A DNA stretch of 64,000 bases from Chrysomallon squamiferum (taxonomy: Eukaryota; Mollusca; Gastropoda; Neomphalida; Peltospiridae): NCBI GenBank assembly GCA_012295275.1, contig CM022670.1:27496744-27560743 (forward strand). The letters run 5' to 3'. Of the stretch, positions 14,085 to 27,900 are shown piece by piece. How positions within the stretch are numbered: the first letter of the stretch is position 1; every line of letters starts with the position of its first letter. The position numbers and the translations under genes are program-made. The notes beneath the pieces are model-generated. The model was given only the letters and a program-made list of their open reading frames with translations. It was not told where the DNA came from and searched no databases.

Positions 14085-16539
14085 AATATTCAATGTTATT
14101 ATTTCATTCATGACAAGACTGTCATCCTTATATATATATATATATAACACACACTGAATTGTTCGTTAAAATAAAATAAACAAATAAATACATAAACAAG
14201 CTGAAACAGAACCGTCACATAAAAATCATAAATTCACTTTTTATTGTAAATTCTTTTCCTTGTCTTCTCAATTTATGCTAATTTGTAAAAAAAATAAAGA
14301 AACTAACTTTAAAATAATATTTAATTATCAATTTCTCTTTTTAATTTTGCTGATTCAAACTGTCATAAATAATATTTGAAATTCAAATCACTGCTAAGAA
14401 CCAATCAGAATCAAAGCATTCGGGATGAATCTTAAGAGACCGTTGACATGTATTTTGCAGGTGAGTCCAGGTGTTTCCAGGTAGAAGCAGGTCATCTACC
14501 TGCCTATGGTGGCTTAAAGACTAATTTGCCAGATGGCTGTCAAATCATAAATATAACGCAGAGAAGCAGAGAATCCGTATTTGAAATGAAAGCCAAATGC
14601 TCGTTTATCTGTATGTTTGTGGGTGTGTGTGTCTAGGTGAGGGTGAGAAGGAGGGAGGGAGGGAGAGAGAGAGAGAGCATGTGTGTTTTTATTTTGTTTT
14701 TCTACGTGGGTATAATTATCGTAATTTTCGTAATAAAGCTCTGAAAATAAACAGCGATAGCATGTTAAATGAAGATACAGATGTTGAGAAGAACAAATGT
14801 CAGTTCGCTAACAATATCTCACTTAGTTTTAATAATAAAGTTATTAAGTTTCAAACATGTGCCGTGTGGTGTGTTTTTTTTAATTTTCTCTCTGCTCACT
14901 CATTACTCCAGTGAGAAAAGATCCGGCTGCTGCCACTCCAAGAGCTGTTTTTATTGTAACAGATGTGAGTGGAATTTAAAATTTAAACTTCGGGTATAAA
15001 TTTATTCTCAACCTTTTGTTTGTTTCAAATTCAAAACAACTTTATTAACTTTTAAAAAATGTATTTATTAACTTTAAAAAAAAATGTATTTATTAACTTT
15101 AAAAAAAAAAATATTTACTAACTTTAAAAAAAATGTATTTATTAACTTATTTTTTAATATAATTGGTCTGTGCCGAACTGTTATATACTGAAAATAATTC
15201 ATTGTTAAGCAAAGATATCGTAATTATTATGCGAGTGTCATAATATTGTTTGACATGCACTTTCATTTCAGAACGCCCATCTGGCGCAGAATATTTTTAA
15301 CAAAGACGAAGCTAAATAAAGAAATGCTGCATTATTTCTGTGTAACGGGGATTTAGAGATGGAATTTGTCTTTTAATATGTGTTAAGGATTTTCACTAAA
15401 GCAGCCTTTCCAGAGAAAATCTAGTTTATTTTATTTTTTTTTTTCTTTTCTTTCTTTTCCGAAACCGAGATTGCTTGATATTGACTGTTAAATAGAATCT
15501 TTTTTTTTTTTTTTTTTTTAGTTACTTGTTCATTTTTTTTTTTATTAATTTCTTCTTATTCTTCTTATTATTATTACTATCGACATTACCTTTTAAATAA
15601 AAAAAAATATATGAATCCTAGAGAAATTTTATATATATATAAATAGAAATATATATATAGAAATTTGGATTCAATAATTAATTATTTTTCAATTTATTTT
15701 TATTGATTATTTTCTTTTATGTGTGTATGTGTTCTTTTATTAACGAGTTGGTTATATAAATATGTCAGTTATTATTCAAATTTTTCAAACAAAGAACTCT
15801 CTCTGTTTCAAAATTAGATGTGAAATGCGGCTAAACCTCCTAAATAATGAGTGTTCAATGGAACGATAATGCAGCAACATTACTAATAAAGGAGCCAGGT
15901 TATAACATAACTGACAGCTGTCAGTCTGAGAGGTGTGGTCAAACAAAGAACGCCTACAAAGCGGTACAAAATATTGTTTTATTGTAGCAAAAATACAGCG
16001 TTTATGAACAAAATTCAACATGTTAGACACAAATGCACCAAATCACATCAGTAATATTTGCATATTATCTACAAATGTTATAAAGAAAATATACAATTTA
16101 ATTTAAATATATTATCAGTTTATGCAGGAAAAAAAAAAAAATAATAATAAAAACAATATGCATAGTAAAGTTTTTGGCTGAAATATTTGGCTTCATTTGT
16201 GGTAACTTTTATTTAAAAAAAAAAAAACCAAAAACATCAGGGAATTTAGTTTTGATTTTTACACCCTGGTTTTTATGTGTGTAGACTATTGAAGTAGACT
16301 ATTACTGTTGTTATTTATTTTTTTTTATTTTAGATTTAAATAATAATAATAACAAAGTAACCAAATAGCATAAATTATTTAAAAATATAATAAATATACT
16401 GCAAAATAATTATATATTAAAAGTTTTGACTATACATAAATAACTACCTACTAATACATACCTATCATACAAAGTACAAAAATCACGCACACACACACAC
16501 ACACACACAGATACGCACACGCACATTCTGTTTATACAG

Positions 16540-16869
16540 TTTATTGCACATTGAGCCCGCCAATGCTTGAGATCTTTCTAAAAGATCAAAGTTCGCTAAT
16601 TTCCTATAATTAAATATATTACTGCAATGCATTACCATACAACAATGAATTGTTAGCATGTAATAATAAATAAGTGGAATATCCCACTGGTTATGTACAA
16701 TGACTAGGCTGACTCATCCCGGAGATATTGTATACTTAACACATACTTATCACCCGTATACTGCATGAAATAATAAAACAATCGCGTCTTCTCACCTAAG
16801 TTAAAAATGCATGCTAAAATGTCACGTTTACACGAGTTTGAAACTTAATGCTTAATTAAAATATTAATT

Positions 16870-16911
<42 letters not shown>

Positions 16912-17720
16912 TTTAGTTACAGTATTCTTGCTACATTTTAGTTATAAATACTATTGGATATCTAAAAGATAGAAAGATAATCATTACGTATAAAACTATA
17001 TTTCTTTGTCCCCACTTTCGATAGGTTAAATCAAAAAGAGAAAAAAAAAAAAGAGAAGAATTTCGATATCTATATTATTGTCCTAATAATTTATAAAACT
17101 TTGAAATATTTATTATTTTTAACGAAAACGCTAAAAGCTGTTATCCGAGCATGCATTTTTAGAAGCCTTACAAGAAGGAAACGCTACAAAAACTTCTGAT
17201 CGTCTTTCACAAATGTCAAGGTTAAATCTAATACTAAGTTATCTAGACTACTCGTATTACTAAACATCCACTTCTGAACATTTTACAGGACAGAGCAAAC
17301 ACATAGCAATATGTTGCATGTAGATCAATTATCAATTTGTTCAGTAAAACCGTTACTATTCATCAAAATGACATATATTTACAAACTCAAATAAATTAAG
17401 CTACCATAATTCGGCTGTTTCACCTGTTCCTGATAAACAATACAATCATTAAACAGTGGAAAAGGTGAAGAGACAGTTTTCTTTTCGAAACAAGATTAAA
17501 TATTTAAATACGTTACTTGCGAATGAATGCCATGCCGTTATTATTTGCCGGAAAGCCCGTGTTGCTGAACAAAGGTGGTGACAGATTGCAGAGGGAATGC
17601 ACGTCTGGACCGTGTAACCCAGTTAATGCTTATTGATTAGTGATCATAAATTATTCACAAAATGTCGAGATTATTAGCACTTTTCCTATTGGTCACAGTG
17701 AACTGATAATAATGTCTTTG
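16540..17720. promoter_or_regulatory. Candidate enhancer cluster upstream/downstream of the SPSB3-like gene
   Basis: Mixed-complexity non-coding sequence in an otherwise repetitive area. Visible motifs are a TCF/LEF-like AGATCAAAG (16583-16591), a palindromic SOX-type pair AACAATGAATTGTT (16641-16654), an AP-1 site TGACTCA (16710-16716), several TAATTA/TTAATTA homeodomain cores near 16850, and an ATTGATTAGTGATCATAAATT stretch near 17630-17655. An (AT)n tract at 16873-16918 splits it. Motif matches alone are weak evidence; the contrast in sequence complexity is the main reason for the call. Confidence 0.35.
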
Positions 17721-18007
17721 TTTGCAAATGACAGAGTGTCTCCAGTCCTGTCTTTTTTCTTTTTCTCTTTTTTTTTTTTAAATAATCACAAAGAGATACC
17801 ATGATTTACCAAAATCTTCTTTCTTGTTGTTTTCCCTGTTGCAGAAATTCTTTGATTAATGTTTTAAAATGTTCCATATTCGGCGATTTTCGGAAGAACA
17901 ATAACAATAACAAAAACAAACAAACATTAAAAATGATTACAAAACTAATCGTTTTAAAGAATTGAAATAATGAGGAATTTGATGAAAATGAGAAAATGTT
18001 CAACAGT

Positions 18008-18817
18008 TCACGAAGTCTGTCTCAAAAACTCTCGCATGGGATTCGGTAAAGGTAGAATGTCGATTTCATTGTCTCTGTGTAAATTGGTAAGTATCGCAGC
18101 TCGGCATCGATCCTGCAAACTATAGAAACTTCGTCTGCGAATTCCAAGCGTCATTTCTGTTTTAGCAGCCGTCGAACACACAATAGGATACAGATTATCA
18201 TTCACTTTGTTCAGATCGGTAAACGCAACACCAAGGCACTGACCATTTTTGAAATAAGTCAGATTTCCTGAATTCCAATCGAAAAGCAAACCAATGGTTA
18301 TGGCTTCGTTTTCTTTGAAAGGATCCGTGTAGTGCCGACATTTTCCGTTATGCCAAAGCAAGCCTTTATGGGACAATCCCCAGCTCTGGCCGTCTTCGCC
18401 TAACAGATTGACAAAGGCATCAACGTGCAGGCGTGCCTTTTTGGTGCCTATCCCGAACATCATGCTGGTGCCGAATATCCTTTGAGAAACTCGAATCTCC
18501 CAATAATGCCTGCCGTAGTTGAGGGGCAGGTTCCCCCGAACCCCTGCTGTCCCATTACTCCAGTTGGGATGGAAGTGTGCGGTCTGCTGCCGTTTTCCGT
18601 GTAAACGAACTTCGTGAGATTTGTCCGTTTTGTTCCAAGTCCACCGCGCCGAACAGCCATCCTTCAAAGAGACGGGCATATTGTGTGAAACTTCGCTACC
18701 GCTGTCAGCTGGAAATGAAACTCGCCTGTGCAGGAACCACCCCTTTCCCCTAACATCTCCACCCGATGTCTGACTCCGCAGCCGGCCAAGCTGCATAGTA
18801 ACCGCTTGCCACCCCAT
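18008..18817 (-). CDS. SPRY domain and SOCS-box protein, SPSB3-like, intronless
   Basis: Predicted substrate-recognition subunit of an Elongin B/C-Cullin-5 ubiquitin ligase: the SPRY domain binds substrate and the SOCS box recruits the ligase. A single 269-aa open frame; an in-frame TAA lies immediately before the ATG at 18817, so this is the first possible start. The B30.2/SPRY domain spans about residues 57-220, with WTWN, GRHYWEIRV, FGTSMMFGIGT, LLGEDGQSWGLSHKGLLWHNG, TYFKNGQCLGVAF and LYPIVCSTAA, closest to the SPSB3 subgroup. The C-terminal SOCS box (231-266) carries a complete BC box (L234, C238, I242) and a CUL5-box LPLP (255-258). The first 55 residues have no recognised homology. It stands alone between two large intergenic regions. 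Lack of introns could mean an old retrocopy, but the frame is intact. A GGGCGG box sits at 18990-18995, upstream of the start. Confidence 0.9.
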   Translation of the reverse strand: MGWQAVTMQLGRLRSQTSGGDVRGKGWFLHRRVSFPADSGSEVSHNMPVSLKDGCSARWTWNKTDKSHEVRLHGKRQQTAHFHPNWSNGTAGVRGNLPLNYGRHYWEIRVSQRIFGTSMMFGIGTKKARLHVDAFVNLLGEDGQSWGLSHKGLLWHNGKCRHYTDPFKENEAITIGLLFDWNSGNLTYFKNGQCLGVAFTDLNKVNDNLYPIVCSTAAKTEMTLGIRRRSFYSLQDRCRAAILTNLHRDNEIDILPLPNPMREFLRQTS

Positions 18818-19219
18818 TTATACGATCCAGTTAGATAAACTCTCATTGTCAACAGCAGCGACTTGAAACAAAGCGTGTGAAAGGCGTACGCGGCGTAAAG
18901 TCATTGTCTGAATGCATAGTTTTTCTTCATCTCTCGAAAAACGTGTTCGCAAGTCAGGCACGTGGCGATAATGAGATTTTAGTAAAAGTGGGCGGAGCTT
19001 AGAGGAGTCTCGCTGCGTTTGGTTCGCTGTGTTCTTGTTTGGGTTTATGCCTCTTGACCTTATCCACAATCGTCTGTTCGAAAATAGATCCGAAAGTAAT
19101 AAAAACAAAAATAAAATACATATGGAAAAAAATAATCAATAATTATAACTAATGTAAAAAAAATCAGTAGTGTCCAAGGTTAACCAAAACAAGGTCGCTT
19201 TATAATAAAAACAGTATAG

Positions 19220-19255
<36 letters not shown>

Positions 19256-20336
19256 ACCAAACAAAAAACAACAAAACAATTATTATTATTATTATTTCGT
19301 TTCGATTGTAGTTTTGTTGTTGTTTCATTACTGCTGAGGTTGCTGCCTCTATTATTATTGTATTGTTTTCAGTACAGAAACAGATGCTATACAGTTTGTA
19401 ATAAAATTCATTTAAATATCATTAATGCGTGTATCTATGAATTTAAAAAGTATTTTGTTGTTATGCATGCGTAATTACGTACATTTTCAAAGCAATGCAC
19501 AGACCAAACTATGGATTTCAAGTCACATAAATTTCAACTCACATTATTAAAATGAACAAGTTTTATTTTTAATTAATAAAACAATAAAAATATGACATAC
19601 ATTTTGAATAATACGAGCTGCTATTGTTGGAGATGCTAAAAATAGCTGTCCAAGTTGTACACGTGCAATCCGGCATTTATAACAACCACGATGATATTTT
19701 TTAAAAAAAATCATCACAGAATGTTATGAAACTAAGATATTTACATATTTATTTACGCATTTATTTATTTAATATTATTATTTTATTATTATTGTTGTTG
19801 TTATTATTATTATCATTACTATTATTATTATTATTATTATTTTTTTTTTTTTTTTCAATTTGTGGGTCTGTTTCATACGCATGTTACTTCTAATACATAC
19901 AATAATCATTTTAAAGAAAATAGAAGGAAACAAAAAACATGCTTCGTAATATTTATTCTCCCCTTTTAACAGCATAGTTCTGTCCTGCAGACACATCTTG
20001 TGAAACAGTCGACGCAGCAAAGATCAATTCGTATCTTTCCATGTCTGCAGTGTTTGACACGGTCAGGGCCGCTTGTGTCACAATAGAACTGTTATCAACA
20101 CGTGTTGTTGATTTAGTACGTAAAATCCCCATACAAGACTAATCACTTTTCACGTCTTTAACATTTAACCTTTTTCTTCTCTGTACGTCCGTCTGTCTGT
20201 GAAAATATTTATTTTGTCTTTATTATATAATTATTGTGAAGTACATAATTTCTCTATGAATCTCTGAAGACTGAAATAACTTCGATTTGACATCATATTA
20301 TTTATTTATTTATTTATCGCAAAAAAAAAAAAAAAA

Positions 20337-20370
<34 letters not shown>

Positions 20371-20871
20371 TAAAAACACGAAAGAACCCCCAAAACACAC
20401 ACACACAAAAGAAACCCAGCGAAAGAGGCCTATTATTTATTGATGATCAACAGTATATCATGTATGTCTTTATTTACAAAACTGCTTTTCTATCTAAATT
20501 TGTCATCAAATTACATTACAGTACGTACCATAAGTTTTACAAACGATTACTGTATTTAAGCAATAACCAATATACACACAGGCAAATCTATGTCGCCTTT
20601 TCTCTAGATCTAACGTTTTCCCCTTTCAGCTTGAGGGAACGGGGATTTTACACTATTAAATAGTCACAGATTCATTAAATATTTACTTCCTAATCATTAA
20701 TCTCAACGGTCGTAGTTTTTCTCTTTCTTTATCGTTGTTTCCTTCGTTTCTTTCTTCTTTTTTTAAATCAGGTATAGACAGTCTGAAAAAAAAAGAAGTA
20801 AACAATCATTAAAAAGAAAAAAACAAAGAAAAAAACAATACATTTGTGAAAACTGTCCATATTCTTTTATA

Positions 20872-20920
<49 letters not shown>

Positions 20921-21103
20921 TGTTTGTTGTTAAAACTAATGTATTGTTAGAAAAAGTTGCTCTGTGAGGATATGTGAGCGTGTGCAAGTTTTATTTTGCA
21001 TTACTTTTAATTAATAATTAATAATTTTTTATAATTTATTTCTAATGTCTTGTTATTTTTCATTTTGATTTCAGCATTAAATATTAAAGCCCATTCTTCT
21101 TCC

Positions 21104-21140
<37 letters not shown>

Positions 21141-21289
21141 TTTATATTTTCAATTTCATTTGTCAGGTGTTGGTTTAACATTTCTTGTTTTTAACGCTCT
21201 TTCTCTCGTTATATTTTGAATTTTTTATCGTTCTTTCTTTCTTACTTTTCTTTTCTTCACATTTCTTTCTTTTTCGCTGACTTTGAGCT
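18818..21289. other. Intergenic region upstream of the SPSB3-like gene
   Basis: The first ~280 bp are GC-richer and probably hold the promoter/5' UTR (GC box at 18990-18995). Further out are a poly-A run (19219-19254), (ATT)n runs at 19785-19845, 20338-20368, 20871-20921 and 21105-21141, and AT-rich filler. No exon or RNA gene is supported. Confidence 0.6.
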
Positions 21290-21545
21290 GGAATGGGCGC
21301 AAATCATGTAAATTAGTGTACGCTATAACGTGCGAACAACAAGTCGCCACCCTTCGCAGTTTGTGTCGATATATTCAAGTTTAAATATCTTTTATCAGCG
21401 CGGCGCGCGACACGCGTCAAAACCAGCTGTCGCTCTTCGCACCATTGTCCCGGCCAGATGCGGTCACTCCATTGACCACGGCCTTCTCCTGGACCTAGTC
21501 CGTTTACGCCAGGCTGTGGACACACGGCACGAAAAACAATGACAG
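21290..21545. promoter_or_regulatory. CpG-rich island, possible promoter or untranslated exon
   Basis: Strong local CpG density (GCGCGGCGCGCGACACGCGTC near 21398-21418), unlike the flanking ATT repeats. Overlapping 70-codon frames on both strands have no recognisable similarity and look like composition artefacts. It lies 3.4 kb upstream of the PLPP start and could hold a distal PLPP promoter or 5' UTR exon. Confidence 0.3.
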
Positions 21546-21961
21546 TGATAAATTCACTCCGTAGAAGCCACTGATCAAGTGGAAATTAAGCTGCCACGGG
21601 GTGTCTGATTATTTGAATTTGTCATTTTGAAAATCTATATTCGTTATCGCTTTAAGCGTATTATTTACAAACTTCAAAGCGCTTTTATAATTCGATATGT
21701 TACGTGATAGGTGTTCCTGTAACGAAGTAGTCGTAATCTGTGACTGAAACATGCTGCATCGAAACAAAGAACTTCTGTCCAATATATACTAATATTTTAC
21801 ACACAAAAAATATAATTATTATCTCTGTCTTCTGTTTTCGTGCCTGTATTATTAATTTCAGAAAACTACGTAGTTGTACACAGTATTTAATACATATATT
21901 ATTTATATTTGTGTTTTGAACGTATTCACTGAATGACATAATTTTCTTTCTTTATTTACAA

Positions 21962-21963
<2 letters not shown>

Positions 21964-22011
<48 letters not shown>
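21964..22011. repeat. (ATT)n microsatellite
   Basis: About 16 ATT units. The following 22012-24000 is AT-rich intergenic sequence with poly-A/T runs at 22708-22733, 22796-22817 and 23218-23235 and no supported gene. Confidence 0.95.
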
Positions 22012-22012
<1 letters not shown>

Positions 22013-22700
22013 CTGTTGCTGAAGGTGTTTAAGGATGCTGTAAAGACAGTAAGATAAAAAATAATAATAATAAAAAAACATGTATTTCAAATAATAAAAA
22101 TTATTAATTTTTTGTTTTCTTTCTTTTTCTTTTTGTTTCTTTAAACGATATTTCCTCCTCCTGTTGTTGTAGTTGTTGTAGATGTTGTTTTTATTATTAT
22201 TATAACTATGCTGTTGTACTGGTTTTTGTTGTTGTTACTGTTTATTTACTTAATATTATTTCTACACATTTATTATCACCACCACGGTAATTATCTTTTT
22301 CAACGAACTATTTTCACTTCCTCTGTTCAGTATGTTCACATTTCATTTAAAAACGTCCAGAGCTGGGCAAGCTACTTAAACAACACACAGCTGCATGGAC
22401 GTACACGTTCTTTTAAACCGTACCCGTTCCACCCCAACCCCTACACCACGCTGTCTATTAAACAGCACATCAAATCATAAAATCTGGCTTTAATCATATA
22501 TTTATAATTAAAATTAAAAAGTAAATATTTAGGTTGGTTTTTAAACCAAAATCTCCAAATCTCTTTTGACCGCCCACAGTGCACTCAATATAATATACAC
22601 GTATGATGCTTTCTGAATTTGACAGCTGGCCCTGCTGTTAAATTTTTTATAAGTAATTCAAGGATGGATGATCCGGGTTATTAGAGTTCACCTGTTGTAT

Positions 22701-22735
<35 letters not shown>

Positions 22736-24029
22736 TAAACAGTTTAATAAAATACGTTGTCCATTCGCTTTGCGTTATTCTTCTTTGTTCTTTTCTTTTT
22801 TTTTTTTTTTTTTTTTTCAAATGAAAGTAGAAAAAAAAAAGAGGAGACATTAATGACTAATTTTGGGGGTCGCTGAATTCTCTGTGAATCAGTGTAATAA
22901 ATAGCGGACAGACATATAGATACTGCGCACAATTTTTTATTAACTAATTTATTGATTTGTATTTTTTAAAATTTTATTATAGATTTTTTAATTTATTATA
23001 TTTTATTATTTATTATTACTTTTCAATTTTTTAATTTTTTTCTTTGTTTTTCTTATTGTTTTTCTTTATTTATTTAACCTACCTTTATTTTTTTTGTTTT
23101 TTTTTATTGTTATTACTATATGTACATGATTTATATTTTTATACAATTGCTAAATATTAGATCTCTCTAAGAAGATAAAATATTTTTAAAATACCTTGAC
23201 CATTCTGCCCGTCATTCTTTTTTTTTTTTTTTTTTGTCACAAATTAACAGTAACTAACTATAACGATAAATGAATGAATGAATGAGTAAATTAATTAAAC
23301 ATGAAACAATAATATTTCTAATATTTTGATAAAAAAAGAAAAGAATAGAGGACAAATTACATGTACTAGACGATGTATTCAGCTTTCAGAAAAGCGGCTT
23401 AAAACGTATTACAACTTGTATTTGTTAAATGCAGTTTCGTTCTTTACTTTCTACTGTTTATTTTATAATTTAATTATGTATTAAATCTTAATCCTGAAAA
23501 CTGGAAACTCCAGAAATGGTCTGCTACCAGTCCAAGCAAACAAATGAATGGACCCACTCCCTAAATATTAAGCAATTCAGTAAACAGCTAAACAGGTAAT
23601 AGTTTACGTAGAAAAATTTCTTTATTTTTAATGACGAAATTTCAAAACATGTTCTTTTAATGACAAGTTATCAGAAGACTTTATATATTTTCCTTCGTTG
23701 TTGTTTTAGATATTGCGAAAAACAAAAGAAAGAATTACAGATAAATAAAAAAAAGTCGCTGTTCAGTGGACTACTTTGAACTGTTAGGAGCAAGGACAGG
23801 CAAGTGTGTTGCATGACCTTTCATGACCTTTCCAACTGTCTTAATCGGTAATCTTCATTTTAAAATTTCATCAACAAGATAAAGAAAACAAAACAAAATG
23901 AAGGCAAAGCCAAAAAGAAGAAAATCTTCCCAAAGTAGGCTAAACCTTTTAATATACATATAATGAATAAAAATATCACCTATTACACAGCAGCAAACAA
24001 AGTAATGAATTTATTTTCCTGACGAAACA

Positions 24030-24700
24030 GTATCACGGAGATATTAATAATCTAAATATACATGTTGAACCGTTTGTTTCTTTTGTTCACAGATTCGCAG
24101 CCACTTCTCACTGTTAAACAAAAATGACAAATGAAATTGTCGCGAAAGTATACGACACTGGATCACTACTGCAAGTGTAGTAATAATATATAACCGACAG
24201 GCCTGTCCACCTGCCTATCTAGTTCTCTGAAACGTTAGGCAGGCACGTGTTTCTTTGTTCTCTTGTGTAACTGTAAATAAAGGTGACAGAGTGTTGCGTG
24301 TGTGAAAGAAATTACCATCAGATCGCAATCACGCAGCCTAATTTTACAGAAACAGAGTAATTTTACTGAAAAAAGGCATCTGCTTAATTTTTACCCCACT
24401 CACCGGTGACGTAATCAGTCAATTAACAAAGTCAAAAAAGACGTAGTCCTATTAATCGATTTAATCGGCAAAAATAATCGTTGCTCTCATTGTTTATTAA
24501 AGATAATAATTAGGTTACGATTACTCATGCTTGAACTGATTAATCATTGTGATAATTCATGGAAAATGTCATGGAACTTAAAATTATGGATGGCTTATTT
24601 CTGAATAACAAGCAAATAACAAACTGTATTATTATATTGCTATGTCCGTATGATGAGTTGCTGATGAGCATAAACTTATTATTTAAGCATGCTTAGAATT
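24030..24700. promoter_or_regulatory. Candidate enhancer/promoter-proximal region of the PLPP gene
   Basis: Mixed-complexity, non-coding, starting within 1 kb of the PLPP first coding exon. It has an E-box CACGTG (24244-24249), a CRE-like TGACGTAA (24407-24414), a forkhead-like TGTTTATT (24490-24497), and many homeodomain cores (ATTAATCGATTTAATCGG at about 24450, GATTAATCATTGTGATAATT at about 24537). Motif clustering is suggestive only. Confidence 0.35.
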
Positions 24701-24983
24701 CCTAACAATCCACTTAACAAGTTGCCATTATCTTTTTAATAAAATAAACCAGATTATATCGTGTTATATTACCTGCAAATAAATGCTTGCGCTATATTAC
24801 ATACGACTGGCGTTATTCATATACATTTTTTTTTTTTTTAAAAATATTGTTGTTCTGAGTTATACTGTCAGAAGTACAGAGCATTTCGTACTACCAGTTC
24901 AAACTGTTTGAACTCGATGTCACACTTACAGTCAACCCGGACACAGAAATTTATGCGAGTGATCTACCTTGAATTTTTTTGCC

Positions 24984-27900
24984 ATGAACAGGAAACGTGT
25001 GTTTCGTAAAATTGTCATCGATTTCAGTTGTATAGGTTTAGGTGAGTCAATTAATATTTTGTGTCAGTTAATTTTATACGTTTTACAATGTTCAACTTCA
25101 TTTACCATGTGGAGTCAAATTATATTTGTTTTCCTCTGCCTTTCATATTACTCAGTCTGATCAGAGTTTCTGTTATGATTAGTTGTTTTGTTTGTTTCCT
25201 TGAATTTTGGTATAAATAAGTTAGAATGTTTATATATTACTGCATATTACAATATGTGTAATAATATTTTACAAAATCAGATCATAAGAGTCACTGTCAT
25301 TTCATTTTATTTTTAATTGCAATTTCATGTATGAATGAATGGTTAATTATTCACAACATCTGAACATGTTTTATTATTAGTTCATCAGTTATTCAGAATA
25401 AATTATTAATAATTAAATTTCATTTATTTATTTTTTGTATATATAACATAGAATAATCCAGCTGCTTCAGTATCATCATTTTATGAACTATACTAACAGA
25501 TATTTGATGAATATGTTTTATTAGCAGTTGAAGATTTTTTTGTTTCATATGCACCTTTCCCACATAACAATTTTTTTATTTTTTATTTTTTTTTTATTTT
25601 TTTTTTTTTGAGATAATATAAATTATGGTGTTAGTTTGAAATTCAAATTTTTTTTTTTTTTTTTTTCCAGCTAAATGAATCCATAAAAATGTTTTATGTA
25701 CTTTACAAAACAATTTTAACAAAACTTAATTTACATTGACTAATAATGACCAAAACTCAAAAATATCTAAAATACAAGACATTTTGTGCTTTTTTATTAA
25801 AATAATGAATGAAAAAGCAGAAAAAAGCTAAATCATTAAAAAAGAAAGAATATAATTTATTTAAAAGTTTAGATATTTACAAATTAATATATTTTTGTAT
25901 TTTCAAAGTTATAGTGACTTTATAAAATTGAAAATGTTCCAGTTTTTCTCATGTCCGACTCAGCTGTAAAGCAGAGATTTAAACAGGATCAGCTGACAGC
26001 TGGCATGATTACCACTGCTAATAAATAATAATAATTAAAAAAAATTACTATTTGATCAGGGATGACATATTTTCATTGTGATATATACCAACAACAGCTG
26101 CTTTAAGCTGATGATTTAATTAAAAACAACTTTCACAAAGAAACTCTAATTTCTAGCAATAAAATATAAACAATGTACAAAAAGTCAATTATTGATTGGG
26201 AAGAATCAGAATAGGCTTTAATTATCTTTTTTTAAATTTTATTTATTTAAAGTAGCTAAGGTATTATAACATTTTCAGATAGAAGCAAAGTAGTCCATGA
26301 ATGGTAGGGGTGGGAAATATGTGTTTATTTTATTTAAAGAATTTCACCATGATTGTGGAAAAACATTATATATATATAAATACATGCATATACATTATAT
26401 ATATATATATTTATATATAAAACATAGAATAATCCAGCAGTGTATAAATAAAAAGGTCATAATCTTTAATTAACATTTTGATTGACAAACACTAATCAAA
26501 AGCAAAGCAAAATACTTTATATGTTTTAGTGTATCACACTGTATTACATATATGACAAAATACAACATGATATATAACAATATGATAAGACACCACAATA
26601 CATCACTGCTTATGTCATACTACCACATCATACGATATCAAACCATGTCATACTATATACCACATAGCATACCATAATTATTATCATGCCAAACCACATG
26701 ACACAATTCTGCATACAATGTGGTGTATTTTGCAGTTGGTCTTGCTATACTAGTTCTTATTGTGCATATTAAACCCTACCAGCGAGGATTCTTCTGTGAT
26801 GACCAGAGTCTGATGCACCCATTCCTGGAGGACACAGTGCCTGTCTGGCTTGTGGGTGTGGTAGGGCTCTTCTTGCCTGTCATCTGTGTAAGTGTGTCAT
26901 TCTACAACTTTCCTATATTTTATATTGTGTCAAAATGTTTTCAAAGTAACAATTTACTACTTTTATTTTATTATTATTATATATATCATCATAGTTATGG
27001 TCTTTGTTCAAAATGTCACTCCATCATTCATTTTTTTCAATACTTTTTTCCTTCTAATTATCAAAGTTTTTTTCTTCTTCCTTTTCTTATTATTCTCTTT
27101 ATATTATTATTATTATTTTTTTTTTTTTTTTTGTTGTTCTTCTTCTTCTTCTTTTTTCTAATTTTCTTTCCTTCCTTCATTTTTCTTTGATATTTTTTCT
27201 GCTAATTTAATTTTTTTTTTTTTATTATTATTAATATTATTCTTATTATGTTCTTTTTTCCAAATTTCATTCTATCTTCCATTTCTGTTTTTTTTCATAT
27301 ATATATATATATATATTTTTTTATATATTCTAATTTTCTGTTTCTTTTCATCATCGTCATTATTTTATTTAATCAATTCTCTTTCTTTACATTTCTTTTA
27401 TTTTTATTTTATCTTTCATTTATTGATTTTCCTAGAAATAAGACTATCAAATAATAATGGTGTCTTGTTTAATTTGTGTTTTAAAATATTTTTTTTATTG
27501 TATTGTTGTTATTGATTTCTAAGTAATTGAGTTCAGATTTATTATCATCATCATTATCATCTTCATCATTTTCACCATATTCATTATATTTTTATTATGA
27601 TTATTGCTGCTAGTATTACTACCACTACTACAGCTACTACTGCTACATCTGCAGCTACTACTACTGTTGTTACTATTATTATCATTACTGTTGTTGTTGT
27701 TGTTGTTGTTTGTTGTTATGAAATCTTTTCCTATTTTTATTTCAGATACTGTTAACAGAAGCAGTGTTGGTTAAAGAAAAGGATTATGTGATCCTGCCTG
27801 GTGACATTTTTACAAGAACACGACGACCATACATAGAGAGATGTTACAGGATAATTACTGTGTTTGTTTTTGGAATTGCTGTGACTGCATTTGTCACTGA

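Noticed and set aside
26720-27190. 156-codon open frame.
   Set aside because: Only the first third is real (PLPP exon 2); the rest reads into a pyrimidine-rich intron.
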